This document shows, in pieces, positions 44,919 to 55,752 of a stretch of DNA of 64,000 nucleotides; the stretch's first letter is position 1, and each line of letters starts with the position of its first letter. The translations under genes and the position numbers were made by a program. Below the pieces are notes generated by a model. The model was not told where the DNA came from, did no database searches, and was given only the letters and a program-made list of their open reading frames with translations. The DNA comes from an uncultured Pseudomonadales bacterium (lineage in GTDB: Bacteria; Pseudomonadota; Gammaproteobacteria; Pseudomonadales; Cellvibrionaceae), in NCBI GenBank assembly GCA_947487765.1, contig CANKXO010000008.1, positions 1-64,000 on the forward strand, in the 5' to 3' direction.

Positions 44919-47651
44919 ATGTTTAACAAAGTGTTTAAAGCTGTTTTTGGCTCCAAAAATGGGCGTGAATTAAAGCGAATGGGTAAATTGGTTAAGCAAA
45001 TTAACTTATTAGAACCTGATATGGAAAAGCTTACTGATGAGGCTTTACGTGAGAAAACGGTCGAGTTTCGTCGACGCTTAAAAGACGGTGAAACATTAGA
45101 TAAGCTGTTGGTGGAAGCTTTTGCCGCTGTTCGAGAAGCTTCTAAACGCACCCTTGGTCTGCGTCACTTTGATGTGCAAATGATAGGTGGTATTACCCTC
45201 CATGAAGGGCGTATCGCAGAAATGAGGACGGGTGAAGGTAAAACATTAGTAGCGACTTTGCCTGCTTACCTTAATGCTTTGGCGGGTAGTGTCCATGTGG
45301 TTACTGTCAATGACTATCTTGCAAGTCGTGATGCGGGTTGGATGTCACCTGTTTATGAATTTTTAGGGATGAAAGTGGGTGTTATCCAAAGCATGCAGGA
45401 GCATGATGATAAGCATGCTGCTTATGCTGCCGATATCACTTATGGTACCAATAATGAGTTTGGTTTTGACTATCTTCGTGACAACATGGCTTTTTCAAAA
45501 GAGCAACGCGTCCAGCGTCCTTTGTCTTTTGGCATTATCGATGAAGTTGATTCTATTTTAATTGATGAGGCGCGAACGCCGCTTATTATTTCTGGTCAGG
45601 TTGAAAATAACGCCGAGCTCTATAAGAAAATTAACCAAATTATTCCAAAACTTGAAGGCCATGTGGTCGATACGACATTTAAGAAGGGCGAAAATAGGCC
45701 AGAGCCTAAGGGCGATTATTCGATAGACGAAAAGCAACGCCAAGTTGAATTGACTGAAAAAGGTCACCAAAAAGTCGAAGAATTATTAATTCAAATGAAA
45801 CTATTAGATGCTGATGATAGCCTTTATGCATCGACTAACTTGAATCTTCTCCACCATGTTCACGCAGGTTTAAAAGCACACACACTATTAGTGAAAGATG
45901 TGCAGTACATTGTTCAAGATGGAGAAATTCTGTTAATTGATGAGCATACCGGGCGAACCCTTCCTGGAAGGCGAATGTCGGAAGGGTTACATCAAGCCAT
46001 TGAAGCCAAAGAAAATGTGTCGATTCAGAATGAGTCGCAGACACTGGCATCGACAACATTCCAGAACTATTTCCGTTTGTATCCTAAGTTATCGGGTATG
46101 ACTGGTACAGCCGATACAGAAGCATTTGAATTCCGTCAAATTTATAATTTAGATGTTGTCGTTATCCCTACTAATAAGGAAATTTCACGACAAGACTTAA
46201 ATGACCTCATTTATTTATCAATCAATGAAAAGTATGATGCTATTGCTGCAGATATTATTAAGTATCAAAAACAGAATGCCCCCATTCTTGTTGGTACGGC
46301 ATCAGTAGAGTCATCTGAAGAGTTATCTAAACGATTAAATAAAGAAGGAATTACTCATCAGGTATTGAATGCTAAATTCCATGAAAAAGAAGCCGAGATC
46401 GTTGCTCAGGCTGGCCGCCCTAAAGCTGTTACTATTGCTACCAATATGGCGGGTCGTGGTACCGATATCGTTTTAGGGGGTAATCTGGAAGCTGAAATAG
46501 CATCTTTAAGTAATCCATCCGAAGCAGAAATTGAGAAAGTAACAGCAGACTGGAAAGAACGTCACCAACAAGTTATGGATGCTGGAGGTCTGCATATTCT
46601 TGGTACTGAGCGCCATGAGTCTCGACGAATTGATAATCAGTTGCGAGGGCGTGCCGGAAGGCAAGGTGATCCTGGTTTATCACGTTTTTATCTTTCAATG
46701 GAAGATAATCTAATGCGTATTTTTATGTCTGACCGTGTTCGAGCCTTTATGCAATCGATGGGCATGGACAAAGGGGAGGCCATCGAACATAAGATGGTGA
46801 CCAATGCCATAGAAAAGGCGCAGAGAAAAGTTGAAGGGCGTAACTTTGATATTCGTAAGCAATTGCTTGAATTCGATGATGTTGCTAATGACCAGCGCCA
46901 AGTGATTTATACACAGCGTAATGATTTGTTAGAAGCTGAGTCTATCAGGGATATTGTGAATAATATTCGACAAGATGTGGTAAACGATACAATCAGCGGT
47001 TATATACCCATTCAAAGTATGGAGGAGCAATGGGATATTCCTGGTTTAGAACAGAGTTTAATGAATGAATATGATGTTGAATTAACTATTCAGCAATGGC
47101 TTGATAGTGATGATAGCTTGCATGAAGAGTCATTAAGGGAAAAAATCCTTACTGACGTTCAAGCTGTATATGACGAAAAATGTGAGCGCCTTGATCCATC
47201 GTTGATCGAGATTGAAAAACAAGTCATGTTGCAAATTCTCGATATGCAATGGAAAGAACATTTATTGAATATGGATCACCTCCGACAAGGGATTGGTTTG
47301 CGTGCCTATGCGCAAAAAAATCCAAAGCAAGAATATAAACGCGAATCATTTGAATTGTTTCAATCTATGTTAGAAACGATTAAAACAGAAACTGTGCGTA
47401 TTTTAGCCCGCGTTGAACCTGTTTCTCCGGAAGAAATGGCAGCAATGGAGGAAGAAAGACGAATTAAGCAAGAGCAAGATATGAAATTAGAGCACGCTCA
47501 AACCTCTGCCTTGCAAGATGATAGTGAGCCTCAGCCAACAGAAGAGGTCAGTGAGCAGCCTTTTGTGAGAGATGAGCGAAAAGTTGGCCGAAATGAACCT
47601 TGTCCTTGTGGGTCGGGTAAAAAATATAAACAGTGTCATGGCAAACTCTAG
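44919..47651 (+). CDS. secA: preprotein translocase ATPase SecA
   Basis: This 910-residue motor drives export through SecYEG. Motifs are Walker [29 protein letters not shown], the DEAD-like [19 protein letters not shown], the second nucleotide fold [18 protein letters not shown] and [23 protein letters not shown]. The C-terminal zinc and SecB-binding tail is [17 protein letters not shown] GacS/CsrA link is not visible. The 129-base upstream gap has no secM-like gene. Confidence 0.99.
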   Translation: MFNKVFKAVFGSKNGRELKRMGKLVKQINLLEPDMEKLTDEALREKTVEFRRRLKDGETLDKLLVEAFAAVREASKRTLGLRHFDVQMIGGITLHEGRIAEMRTGEGKTLVATLPAYLNALAGSVHVVTVNDYLASRDAGWMSPVYEFLGMKVGVIQSMQEHDDKHAAYAADITYGTNNEFGFDYLRDNMAFSKEQRVQRPLSFGIIDEVDSILIDEARTPLIISGQVENNAELYKKINQIIPKLEGHVVDTTFKKGENRPEPKGDYSIDEKQRQVELTEKGHQKVEELLIQMKLLDADDSLYASTNLNLLHHVHAGLKAHTLLVKDVQYIVQDGEILLIDEHTGRTLPGRRMSEGLHQAIEAKENVSIQNESQTLASTTFQNYFRLYPKLSGMTGTADTEAFEFRQIYNLDVVVIPTNKEISRQDLNDLIYLSINEKYDAIAADIIKYQKQNAPILVGTASVESSEELSKRLNKEGITHQVLNAKFHEKEAEIVAQAGRPKAVTIATNMAGRGTDIVLGGNLEAEIASLSNPSEAEIEKVTADWKERHQQVMDAGGLHILGTERHESRRIDNQLRGRAGRQGDPGLSRFYLSMEDNLMRIFMSDRVRAFMQSMGMDKGEAIEHKMVTNAIEKAQRKVEGRNFDIRKQLLEFDDVANDQRQVIYTQRNDLLEAESIRDIVNNIRQDVVNDTISGYIPIQSMEEQWDIPGLEQSLMNEYDVELTIQQWLDSDDSLHEESLREKILTDVQAVYDEKCERLDPSLIEIEKQVMLQILDMQWKEHLLNMDHLRQGIGLRAYAQKNPKQEYKRESFELFQSMLETIKTETVRILARVEPVSPEEMAAMEEERRIKQEQDMKLEHAQTSALQDDSEPQPTEEVSEQPFVRDERKVGRNEPCPCGSGKKYKQCHGKL

Positions 47652-47768
47652 TTTTCTAACATGACTTGAGTGCATTAATTACTGGCTTCGCTTTTTAATA
47701 TTCATTGTTCATATGGGATATTGTGCATGGAAGCTGGTTTTTTAGTAATAAAAATAATGGTCTAAATT

Positions 47769-48989
47769 ATGACGGTAGGTACATTGGTTTTTCCTGATAT
47801 GCCGGTGATAGATGGTATTAAATTAAACGCTGTCAGTGCCGGTATTAAAAAGCAAGGCAAGTTGGACCTTGTTTTATTTGAGTTGTCTCAAAACGCCACC
47901 GTTGCTGGCGTATTTACTAAAAATGCCTATTGTGCAGCTCCAGTTACGCTCTGCAAAAATCACCTAGAAAAAACATCTAATAGTCGTTATTTGTTAATTA
48001 ATTCTGGTAATGCAAATGCCTGTACCGGCGAACAAGGTATGGAAGCAGCGTTAATTAGCTGCGCTGCAATTGCTGAAAATAGTAATGTGAGTGTTGAGCA
48101 GGTGTTGCCATTTTCAACTGGGGTTATTGGGGAGCCATTACCTGTAGAAAAAATTGAAGAGGCTCTACCTACTTTGCACTCCGGGCTTACTGATGACCAT
48201 TGGTCCTTAGCAGCAAAAGGAATCATGACGACAGACACTCAGCCTAAAGGTGCGACAGTATCACTTGATATCGATGGAGAGAGATTAGCTGTCAATGGTA
48301 TCGCTAAAGGTTCGGGTATGATCAATCCGAATATGGCAACTATGTTGGCCTATGTTGCGACCAATGCAGTGGTCGATCAAGCGTTACTACAAAAACTAGT
48401 TAAAGAAGCTGCTGATCTTTCGTTCAATCGAATTACTATTGATGGCGATACATCAACTAACGATAGCTGTATGTTAATTGCAACGGGAACATCTGCAATA
48501 ACTATTGATAGCGAAGAATCGCCAAATTATATTAACTTGAAAAAAGCTGTTATTGACGTGTTTCAATCATTAGCACAAATTATTGTTCGTGATGGAGAGG
48601 GAGCAACAAAATTTGTTTCTATTGTTGTAGAAGAGGGCGGAAATAATGATGAATGCTTGCAAGTGGCGTATGCCATAGCTCATTCACCGTTGGTTAAAAC
48701 TGCTTTGTTTGCATCAGACGCTAACTGGGGGAGAATTGTTGCTGCTATTGGCTATTCTGGCGTTGATGATTTACATTCAGATAAGATTCGTGTTTATCTT
48801 GATGATGTGTTAATTGTTGAAAATGGTGGGCGAGCAATCACTTATCGTGAAGAAGATGGGCAACGTATTATGAGCCAGTCTGAAATAACATTGCGAGTTT
48901 GTTTAGGTCGTGGTGACATTGCAGAGACTATTTGGACGACAGACCTTTCTCATGAATATATAAAAATAAATGCAGAGTATCGCACCTGA
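47769..48989 (+). CDS. argJ: bifunctional ornithine acetyltransferase/N-acetylglutamate synthase ArgJ
   Basis: The 406-residue enzyme recycles acetyl groups in arginine synthesis. The autocleavage site lies in GMINPNMATMLAYVATNA, where the Thr of the ATML motif becomes the nucleophile of the beta subunit. Other blocks are LLINSGNANACTGEQG, ITIDGDTSTNDSCM, and SDANWGRIVAAIGYSG. Its position after secA matches Pseudomonas. Confidence 0.97.
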   Translation: MTVGTLVFPDMPVIDGIKLNAVSAGIKKQGKLDLVLFELSQNATVAGVFTKNAYCAAPVTLCKNHLEKTSNSRYLLINSGNANACTGEQGMEAALISCAAIAENSNVSVEQVLPFSTGVIGEPLPVEKIEEALPTLHSGLTDDHWSLAAKGIMTTDTQPKGATVSLDIDGERLAVNGIAKGSGMINPNMATMLAYVATNAVVDQALLQKLVKEAADLSFNRITIDGDTSTNDSCMLIATGTSAITIDSEESPNYINLKKAVIDVFQSLAQIIVRDGEGATKFVSIVVEEGGNNDECLQVAYAIAHSPLVKTALFASDANWGRIVAAIGYSGVDDLHSDKIRVYLDDVLIVENGGRAITYREEDGQRIMSQSEITLRVCLGRGDIAETIWTTDLSHEYIKINAEYRT

Positions 48990-49008
48990 ATTTTACTGAA
49001 TATCACTT

Positions 49009-49398
49009 ATGAAAAAATCCATTCATGTTGCAGTGGGTATTGTTATCAATAACCATAATGAGGTATTGATTGCAAAACGGCCCAGTAACTCTCATCAAGG
49101 TGGCTTATGGGAATTCCCTGGTGGTAAAGTAGAAGCTGGTGAGGGTGTTTATGATGCCCTAGTGCGTGAATTTCAGGAAGAGGTTAATATAAAAATCCTA
49201 TCCAGTGAATCGTTCATGGAAATCCATCACGATTATGGTGATAAACAAGTATTTTTAGATGTGTTATTGTGTAAAGAATATTCCGGAGAGGCTATTGGTT
49301 TAGAAGGGCAAAAAGTAGCATGGGTAATGTTAAGTAATTTACACGAGTTTCAATTTCCTGTGGCTAATCAAGCCATTATCGAAAAATTATTAAAGTAA
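49009..49398 (+). CDS. mutT: 8-oxo-dGTP diphosphatase MutT
   Basis: The 129-residue Nudix hydrolase has the Nudix box GGKVEAGEGVYDALVREFQEEV and the N-terminal VAVGIVINNHNEVLIAKRP typical of MutT. It removes oxidised dGTP from the pool. It lacks the thiamine-phosphate-synthase-like C-terminal domain found in the Pseudomonas protein. It starts 19 bases after argJ and converges with yacG. Confidence 0.93.
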   Translation: MKKSIHVAVGIVINNHNEVLIAKRPSNSHQGGLWEFPGGKVEAGEGVYDALVREFQEEVNIKILSSESFMEIHHDYGDKQVFLDVLLCKEYSGEAIGLEGQKVAWVMLSNLHEFQFPVANQAIIEKLLK

Positions 49399-49407
49399 AC
49401 TGCAGTT

Positions 49408-49593
49408 TTACTCCCATTCTTCCTTATTTTCATCTGTAACCGGAACTCGATAACTCTCATTTGCCCACTCTCCTAAATCAATTAATTGACAGCGATGACT
49501 ACAAAAGGGGCGATATGGGTACTCTTCTGACCAATATATCGTTTTTTTACAATTAGGGCAGTTAAGTTCTGTTGGTGAAAGAGTTGTTTTCAT
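49408..49593 (-). CDS. yacG: DNA gyrase inhibitor YacG, zinc protein
   Basis: The 61-residue protein has a four-Cys zinc site (CPNCKK and CSHRCQ) and the family motif [15 protein letters not shown]. YacG binds GyrB and blocks gyrase in E. coli. Its start overlaps the end of coaE by four bases (ATGA), so the two are coupled. Confidence 0.95.
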   Translation of the reverse strand: MKTTLSPTELNCPNCKKTIYWSEEYPYRPFCSHRCQLIDLGEWANESYRVPVTDENKEEWE

Positions 49594-50186
49594 GCGATAG
49601 TTTCTAGTAACTTGAAGTGGTAGTTATCCACTGCTTTTTGTAAATCAGGTAGTGTACCGTTATTAGTAATAATATCATCAGCTTTCTTGATCCGATCATT
49701 GCGGCTCAATTGTTGTTTCATGATGCTTTTGATGATGTCCGAGCTGTTGTTATCTCTTTTACTTGCTCGTTCTATTTGTAGTTCTTCATCGCAATCAATG
49801 ACCAATACTCTATCCGTTATTGATTGTAGATTATTTTCTAATAATAACGGCGCAGATAATATTGTATATGTGGATGTTGTTTTGTTCAGGGCTGCTGTGA
49901 TTTCTTTTCTTATAAGAGGGTGTAAGAGGTTTTCCAGCCATTGTTTTTCTTGCGTGTTTTTAAAAATGATCTCGCGTAACAGTGGACGATTTAATGCTCC
50001 AGTGCTTAACAAAATATTTTTTCCGAAATGATCGGATATTTTTAATAATGCCGGTGAGCCTATATCGACGGCTTGATGTGCAATGACATCGGCATCAATT
50101 ACTTGTACCCCATGGCTTGCAAACTGATCAGTAGCGGCTGTTTTACCACTACCTATTCCACCTGTAACACCTAATGTAAAGGTCAT
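49590..50186 (-). CDS. coaE: dephospho-CoA kinase CoaE
   Basis: The 198-residue P-loop kinase carries out the last step of CoA synthesis. Walker A is [17 protein letters not shown], followed by [12 protein letters not shown] and LSAPLLLEN. It lies between pilD and yacG, the conserved order in gammaproteobacteria with type IV pili. Confidence 0.95.
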   Translation of the reverse strand: MTFTLGVTGGIGSGKTAATDQFASHGVQVIDADVIAHQAVDIGSPALLKISDHFGKNILLSTGALNRPLLREIIFKNTQEKQWLENLLHPLIRKEITAALNKTTSTYTILSAPLLLENNLQSITDRVLVIDCDEELQIERASKRDNNSSDIIKSIMKQQLSRNDRIKKADDIITNNGTLPDLQKAVDNYHFKLLETIA

Positions 50187-50203
50187 AATAGAAATAACTT
50201 TTA

Positions 50204-51097
50204 TTAGACTGCAAAAGTGTTGAAATAAAAATCGATAATTGAGTCACCCCACAGAAATGCAATCCAACCGGCGATAGCTAGGTAGGGACCAAATGGAATA
50301 GGAATATTTTTGTCTCGCCCCATAATTATGATCCCTACAATGCCTATTACCGCTCCAACAAATGAAGACAATAGAATAATTAATGGCACAGATTGCCAGC
50401 CCATCCATGCACCTAAGGCAGCGAGTAACTTGAAGTCCCCATAACCCATGCCTTCTTTTTTGGTTAGTAATTTAAATAACCAATAGACACTCCACAATGA
50501 TAAATATCCAAATATTGCACCCCAGACAGCACTGGATAAATCAGTAATAATACCAAAACTATTAATGACTAATCCTAGCCATAATAAGGGCAGTGTTAAA
50601 TTATCGGGCAATAGATACGTGTCAATATCAATAACGGTCAATGTTATTAATGTCCATAAAAGCAACAAAGATAATAGGCCCGTAGTAGAAAAGCCTAAGA
50701 GAAAGATCGTTAGCAAGGATAAAAGCGCTGTCACTAATTCTATAATAGGGTATCGAATGCTAATTGATGTTTTACAGTTACTGCATTGCCCCTTTAAAAA
50801 TAGATAGCTAACAACGGGAATGTTGTGCCAAGGTTTAATTTTTGTATCGCACTCTGGGCAGGTTGAGGGTGGATATGAAAGAGATAACTTCTTCCGGGTT
50901 GATTCTTCTTTTATGTCTTTGACTTCCAGTAAATCACAGCATTCTTGTCGAAACTCTTGTTCTAGTATTTTGGGAGTACGGAGTATTACAACATTTAAAA
51001 AGCTGCCTACTAATAAGCTAACTATAAATGTAAGAGGATAATAGAAAAAAGGAAAATTGGATAAATTATTCAACCCATTGGCAATAGTATCAATCAT
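50204..51097 (-). CDS. pilD: prepilin peptidase/N-methyltransferase PilD
   Basis: The 297-residue polytopic membrane protein cleaves and N-methylates type IV prepilins and pseudopilins. The N-terminal methylase part has the zinc tetrad CPECDTKIKPWHNIPVVSYL and QCSNCKTSI. The two catalytic aspartates lie in DIDTYLLPDNLTLP and GYGDFKLLAALGAWMGW. It follows pilC by 14 bases in the pilBCD operon, and its substrates include the three pilin-like proteins encoded nearby. Confidence 0.96.
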   Translation of the reverse strand: MIDTIANGLNNLSNFPFFYYPLTFIVSLLVGSFLNVVILRTPKILEQEFRQECCDLLEVKDIKEESTRKKLSLSYPPSTCPECDTKIKPWHNIPVVSYLFLKGQCSNCKTSISIRYPIIELVTALLSLLTIFLLGFSTTGLLSLLLLWTLITLTVIDIDTYLLPDNLTLPLLWLGLVINSFGIITDLSSAVWGAIFGYLSLWSVYWLFKLLTKKEGMGYGDFKLLAALGAWMGWQSVPLIILLSSFVGAVIGIVGIIIMGRDKNIPIPFGPYLAIAGWIAFLWGDSIIDFYFNTFAV

Positions 51098-51111
51098 AAA
51101 AATAAGTGCTT

Positions 51112-52323
51112 TTAGACAACTTGACCTAATTGGAATATAGGTAGATACATTGCTATCAACAAGCCGCCAACAAGCACCCCGAGTACTGACATGATCATAG
51201 GTTCTAGTAAAGAGGTCAGATTGTCGACCATGTCATCTACTACGCCTTCATGATAGGTTGCTACTTTGTCGAGCATGTCATCTAGTGAGCCTGATTCTTC
51301 CCCAATAGCTGTCATTTGCAACATCATGCCGGGAAACATATCAGTTGAACGCATTGCTTGGTTTAATTGGATACCTGTAGCAACATTGTCACGAATAGAT
51401 AATACAGCTGTTTCGTAAACAATATTACCGGTAGCACCAGCTACTGACTCCAGTGAATCAATTAAAGGTACACCAGCGGCAAAAGTAGTGGATAAGGTAC
51501 GTGCATATCTTGCTAAAATAGAGTTATAGATAATTTTACCAATAATGGGAATGCGTAGGGATAATTTATCAATAGTTTTACGAAACCCAGGTGAGCGTCG
51601 ATGCATCTCCCTGATGATAAAGAATGCAGCAATCACACCGAATAAAATCATGACCCAAGTCTTTTGGACAAAATCAGAAATTGCTAGCACGAATAGAGTG
51701 AAAGCAGGGAGGTCAGCGCCAAAGCTGCTAAAGGTTTCTGCAAATTGAGGAACAACTTTTATTAATAAGATTGCAGTTACTACAAGAGCAACAACAACAA
51801 CAGCTATAGGATAGGTTAAGGCTTTTTTGATTTTAGCTTTAAGCGCTTCAGTTTTTTCTTTGTAGGTGGCAATACGATCGAGCAATGTTTCTAAGGCCCC
51901 TGATTGTTCTCCAGAGTCTACTAAGTTACAAAATAAGTCATCAAAATAACGTGGGTGTTTGCGAAGTGCTGGAGCAAACCCACTACCTGAGGCTACATCA
52001 GTGCGAATATGTTGAATCAACTCTTTCATGGATTCATTTTCTAAGCCATCAGATACAATATCAAAGCTTTGTACTAATGGAACACCTGCTCTCATCATAG
52101 TCGCCATTTGTCGAGTAAATACAGCAACATCTAATGGTGTTATTTTCTTTTTACTACTAAGTAAAGATTTGGGTTTTTTGCGAACTACTTTAGGTCGAAC
52201 ACCCTGTTTTAATAATTGAGCTTTTACTAACGCTTGAGTAGAGCCTGATATCTCACCTGTTACTTTCTTGCCTTTGCGGTCAGTACCTTTGTAAACAAAT
52301 ATTGCTTGTTTTGGTGTTGCCAT
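51112..52323 (-). CDS. pilC: type IV pilus inner-membrane platform protein PilC
   Basis: The 403-residue product has two T2SS-F-type cytoplasmic domains, each followed by membrane segments. The motifs are DVAVFTRQMATMMRAGVPLVQSF early and ARYARTLSTTFAAGVPLIDSLE later. It couples PilB and PilT motors to the growing pilus. The ATG lies two bases after the pilB stop. Confidence 0.96.
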   Translation of the reverse strand: MATPKQAIFVYKGTDRKGKKVTGEISGSTQALVKAQLLKQGVRPKVVRKKPKSLLSSKKKITPLDVAVFTRQMATMMRAGVPLVQSFDIVSDGLENESMKELIQHIRTDVASGSGFAPALRKHPRYFDDLFCNLVDSGEQSGALETLLDRIATYKEKTEALKAKIKKALTYPIAVVVVALVVTAILLIKVVPQFAETFSSFGADLPAFTLFVLAISDFVQKTWVMILFGVIAAFFIIREMHRRSPGFRKTIDKLSLRIPIIGKIIYNSILARYARTLSTTFAAGVPLIDSLESVAGATGNIVYETAVLSIRDNVATGIQLNQAMRSTDMFPGMMLQMTAIGEESGSLDDMLDKVATYHEGVVDDMVDNLTSLLEPMIMSVLGVLVGGLLIAMYLPIFQLGQVV

Positions 52324-52325
52324 AA

Positions 52326-54062
52326 TTAATCCTTCGTAACTCGGTTCGCTTCTTCTAGGCTAATTAGCCCTTTGGCTACTTTACGGAGTGCAGATATGCG
52401 TAAATTGTTAAAGCCTTCTTCTTTGGCTGCTGTAGCAATTTGTAAAGAATTACTACCTTCCATTATAAGGTGAGATATTTGTGGAGTTATACGAACTACT
52501 TCATAAACACCTACACGGCCTTTATACCCCATACTACATTTTGGACATCCTTTATTGTTCGGGTGATAAAGTTCCCACTCTTTTCGAGGTTTTTGGATAT
52601 TCTCTTCAGTTAATCCTTCTTCAGCAAGTACTTCATCAGGTACATCTTTCATTGGTGTCCTGCAAGCTAAACAAAGTTTACGAGCAAGTCGCTGAGCAAT
52701 AATTAGGCTGACAGTCGTGGCAACATTAAAAGTAGGTACTCCCATATTTAATAGACGAGTGAGAGTTTCAGCAGCGCTATTAGTATGTAGTGTCGATAAA
52801 ACCAGGTGGCCTGTTTGTGCTGCCTTGATACCTATTTCTGCGGTTTCTAAGTCACGAATTTCACCTACCATTACTACATCGGGATCTTGCCGTAAAAATG
52901 AACGTAATGCTTCAGCAAAATTAAGCCCAACTCGGTTATTAATTTGTACTTGGTTGATTCCTTCCATATTGATTTCCACAGGGTCTTCTGCTGTAGAAAT
53001 ATTCCTTTCTTTTGTATTAAGAATACCTAAACCGGTGTAGAGTGAGACCGTCTTACCGCTCCCTGTAGGCCCAGTCACTAGAATCATGCCTTGTGGTTGA
53101 GCGAGGGCATCCATATACAATTTTTGTTGGTCTTCTTCATAACCTAAAGCATCAATGCCAAGATGGGCCGAGCTCGAATCAAGAATTCTTAGTACAATTT
53201 TTTCGCCAAATAATGTGGGTAATGTATTAACACGAAAATCAATTGCCTTACTGCGAGAAATCTTAAGTTTAATGCGCCCATCTTGTGGTACGCGTCGTTC
53301 AGAGATATCCATTTGGGACATAACTTTTAAACGTGCAGATAGCCGGGCGGAGAGGTTAATGGGAGGCTTTTGGATTTCTTTTAAAATTCCGTCAACCCTA
53401 AAACGAATACGATATATTTTTTCATAAGGTTCAAAATGAATATCAGAAGCCCCCATCTTAATGGCTTCTAATAAAATTTTATTGATGAATTTAACAACCG
53501 GTGCTTCATCTGCTTGAGCTTCAAGGTCAGCAGAATTTTGTTGTTCATCACTGACGGCTTCTACATCAAGTGAGTCTAAGCCTTCATCATCTAATCCCCC
53601 CAGCGCTTCACTAAGGGTCTCTTCTTGCTCATTTATATATTTATCAATGGCAATGCTTAGTTTATCTGCCTCTACCAAAATAGTATCAGTATTCATGCCT
53701 GTATTGAATTTAATTTCATCTAAGGCGTGAAGGTTTGTTGGGTCAGTGACAGCCAAAAATAATCGGTTACCACGTTTATAAAGTGGTAATACATGGTGTT
53801 TACTAATTAGCCTGCTATCAACTAGGTTTTTAGGTATAGTTTTTAGATTATGGCTGTCCAGATCGTATACAGGGGTTCCAAACTCATTAGATGCAATAGA
53901 GGCAATTGAACTGGCATTGAGAACTTCTTGAGTGACCAATTGATGCACAAAAGTAGTTTTATTGCGCTTGCTTTCCTGCATATGAGCTAAAGCATCTTCA
54001 GCAGATAACAAGTTATCGCTTACCAGACGCCGAGCCAAACCATTTAATGCCATTGTGTTCAT
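52326..54062 (-). CDS. pilB: type IV pilus assembly ATPase PilB
   Basis: The 578-residue hexameric ATPase powers pilus extension. It has an N-terminal MshEN-like domain, Walker A GPTGSGKTVSLYTG, the Asp box region PVEINMEGINQVQIN, the Walker B region LRSFLRQDPDVVMVGEIRD, and the His box LSTLHTNSAAETL. Zinc-binding Cys pairs are CLAC and CPKC. MshEN domains can bind c-di-GMP; I did not check the binding motif residue by residue. The ATG may be at 54062 or 54053. Confidence 0.96.
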   Translation of the reverse strand: MNTMALNGLARRLVSDNLLSAEDALAHMQESKRNKTTFVHQLVTQEVLNASSIASIASNEFGTPVYDLDSHNLKTIPKNLVDSRLISKHHVLPLYKRGNRLFLAVTDPTNLHALDEIKFNTGMNTDTILVEADKLSIAIDKYINEQEETLSEALGGLDDEGLDSLDVEAVSDEQQNSADLEAQADEAPVVKFINKILLEAIKMGASDIHFEPYEKIYRIRFRVDGILKEIQKPPINLSARLSARLKVMSQMDISERRVPQDGRIKLKISRSKAIDFRVNTLPTLFGEKIVLRILDSSSAHLGIDALGYEEDQQKLYMDALAQPQGMILVTGPTGSGKTVSLYTGLGILNTKERNISTAEDPVEINMEGINQVQINNRVGLNFAEALRSFLRQDPDVVMVGEIRDLETAEIGIKAAQTGHLVLSTLHTNSAAETLTRLLNMGVPTFNVATTVSLIIAQRLARKLCLACRTPMKDVPDEVLAEEGLTEENIQKPRKEWELYHPNNKGCPKCSMGYKGRVGVYEVVRITPQISHLIMEGSNSLQIATAAKEEGFNNLRISALRKVAKGLISLEEANRVTKD

Positions 54063-54417
54063 AAACTGAATTTCTCAGAAGTTTCTACTATTATTCTATT
54101 AAAGCAGCTTTTACCTATAGTATGAGTTTTTCCTTGTATTTTAGGCCAGTTTTACGTAAATAGTAAGTCGATCAATGGTTTATCTGTTCGTTTTGATAAA
54201 TTGCTTCAATATTGAGGTCGAGTATAAGGTTCTATTTTGTAGTAATTGTGAGTAGATCGGAGTATGTCTTTAATTGATATGCTTTAATGATGGTTAACAA
54301 ATGTTCAGAAGAACATTTTCTTCTTACAGAAGCCTTTAGGCTAGAAAAGATAACTATTTCACAGTTATTTTAGTTTTTGTGAAATATATTTTATAGATTA
54401 TGTAGAGGTTGAATAAG
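54063..54417. other. divergent intergenic region between pilB and the first pilin-like gene
   Basis: No gene, strong hairpin or sigma-54 site is visible in these ~355 bases. The stretch is T-rich and must contain the pilBCD promoter (minus) and a promoter for the pilin-like gene (plus), neither of which I can place confidently. Confidence 0.4.
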
Positions 54418-54837
54418 ATGAGATATATAGGAGGCTACACTTTAGTTGAGGTACTAGTCGCTACAGGTATCATAGCGATACTGGCTGCAACGGCAGTTCC
54501 ATACTATCAGCGTTATGTGGGCCGAGCTGATATTGATCGCTGCGTGACAAAGCAATTGCTGCCAGCACGTATGGTAGTAGATAACCTGATTCAGGTTAAT
54601 AATGGTGATGCGAGCTTGATTACTGCAGCTAATATATTAGCATCCACAGACAGCTGTAGTGGTGGGATAGCTGTAAATGGCGGTACTGCTACTGGTGATA
54701 TTAACCTTGTTGCTACTACCGATGTGATGACCCAAGGGAATATTTTAATTACTTTATCTAGAACCGGTGCGAATGGGGCATGGGCTTGCACATCCAGTCT
54801 GGTGGGTACAGATATTGAAATTAGGGATTGCCCATAA
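54418..54837 (+). CDS. type IV pilin-like protein (short, divergent)
   Basis: The product from ATG 54418 is 139 residues, with AGAGG upstream. The leader is short and cleavage is expected in IGG^YTLVEVLVATGIIAILAATAVPYYQ, where Glu5 of the mature protein is present. The mature protein starts with Tyr rather than the usual Phe. Two Cys in the C-terminal part (ACTSS and RDCP), and one in DSCSG, may form the D-loop. The sequence differs from the two longer pilins and may be a minor pilin or pseudopilin. Confidence 0.85.
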   Translation: MRYIGGYTLVEVLVATGIIAILAATAVPYYQRYVGRADIDRCVTKQLLPARMVVDNLIQVNNGDASLITAANILASTDSCSGGIAVNGGTATGDINLVATTDVMTQGNILITLSRTGANGAWACTSSLVGTDIEIRDCP

Positions 54838-55077
54838 TCCCAATATTATTATAGTCGCCTTCTATCTTTATAATAATTAGGGCGCTATGAAGAAATGGAG
54901 TTAATTTATTTTTATTTCGCAGTTTGTTAGTAACTGCCCACTCCAATCTGTTTAAATTGTAGGCAATTTCGTGTGAATAGAGGCAAAATCTGACATTTTT
55001 TGTCGATTTCTGTCTACTATAACTCCTTCGATTCATCTGTGTTAAGTGTAAGTCTTTGTTTTATATGTTCTTTTTTA

Positions 55078-55094
55078 TTGGCATTAGACTTGCT
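55078..55094 (+). promoter_or_regulatory. sigma-54 promoter of pilA
   Basis: TTGGCATTAGACTTGCT fits the -24/-12 consensus, with GG and GC separated by exactly 10 bases. It is 44 bases upstream of the pilA start codon. In Pseudomonas pilA is transcribed by RpoN with PilSR; those regulator genes are not in the window. Confidence 0.85.
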
Positions 55095-55138
55095 GTAGTA
55101 ATTTGGTAATTATTTAACTTAATACACAAGGTGTTTTT

Positions 55139-55663
55139 ATGAAAAAGAATCAACAGGGTTTTACATTAATTGAATTGATGATTGTGGTGGCGATCATTGG
55201 TATTTTGGCTGCGGTAGCGTTACCAGCGTATCAAGACTACACCGTAAGAGCTAAATTAAGTGAGGCGGTAATTGCAGCTTCTTCAGCTAAATCATTAATG
55301 AGTGAAGCATTTCAAACCGACGGTACTACGGGTTTAACAGCTGCCGCAGTAGCATATAACGCCTTGCCACAAGCTGAGAAACAATCTAAATTCGTGACCA
55401 ACGTTGTAATAACAGCAGCGGCTCCTTGGGATATTCAAGTGACTGTCCTTGCAACAGCCGCAAATGGTATACCAACTACATTAAACGGATTGACTATCGC
55501 GTTAACGCCAAATGTTCAGAATGCTGCGCCAGCAGCTGGTACTCCAGGCGCTATCGATTGGGCTTGTGCTAGTAATACTAACGCAGTAGCAACTGCGCGT
55601 GGCCTTGGTAGTGTGGTTGCGGGCACATTGACTTCTAAGTTTGCTCCATCTGAGTGCCGATAA
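55139..55663 (+). CDS. pilA: major type IV pilin PilA
   Basis: The 174-residue prepilin has a 7-residue leader ending MKKNQQG and the class III methylation motif [36 protein letters not shown]. Glu5 and the hydrophobic helix are intact. The C-terminal half is beta-rich, with two Cys (WACAS and SECR) that would close the D-region loop at the extreme C-terminus. A sigma-54 promoter lies upstream and a strong terminator lies downstream, consistent with a highly expressed single-gene unit. Confidence 0.95.
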   Translation: MKKNQQGFTLIELMIVVAIIGILAAVALPAYQDYTVRAKLSEAVIAASSAKSLMSEAFQTDGTTGLTAAAVAYNALPQAEKQSKFVTNVVITAAAPWDIQVTVLATAANGIPTTLNGLTIALTPNVQNAAPAAGTPGAIDWACASNTNAVATARGLGSVVAGTLTSKFAPSECR

Positions 55664-55706
55664 GTAGTCCTTCTTAGTAAAAAAGATGTAATTAATTAGT
55701 AGTTAT

Positions 55707-55743
55707 AAAAAGCTCGTGACCTTAAAAAGGCACGAGCTTTTTT
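55707..55743 (+). terminator. intrinsic terminator after pilA
   Basis: The stem AAAAAGCTCGTG pairs with CACGAGCTTTTT, followed by T. It lies between pilA and the accessory gene. Confidence 0.88.
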
Positions 55744-55752
55744 ATTAGCCAT

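Noticed and set aside
54838-55036. AT-rich inverted repeat after the first pilin-like gene (ATTATTATA/TATAATAAT)
   Set aside because: It is weak and AT-only with no T run, so it is not called as a terminator.
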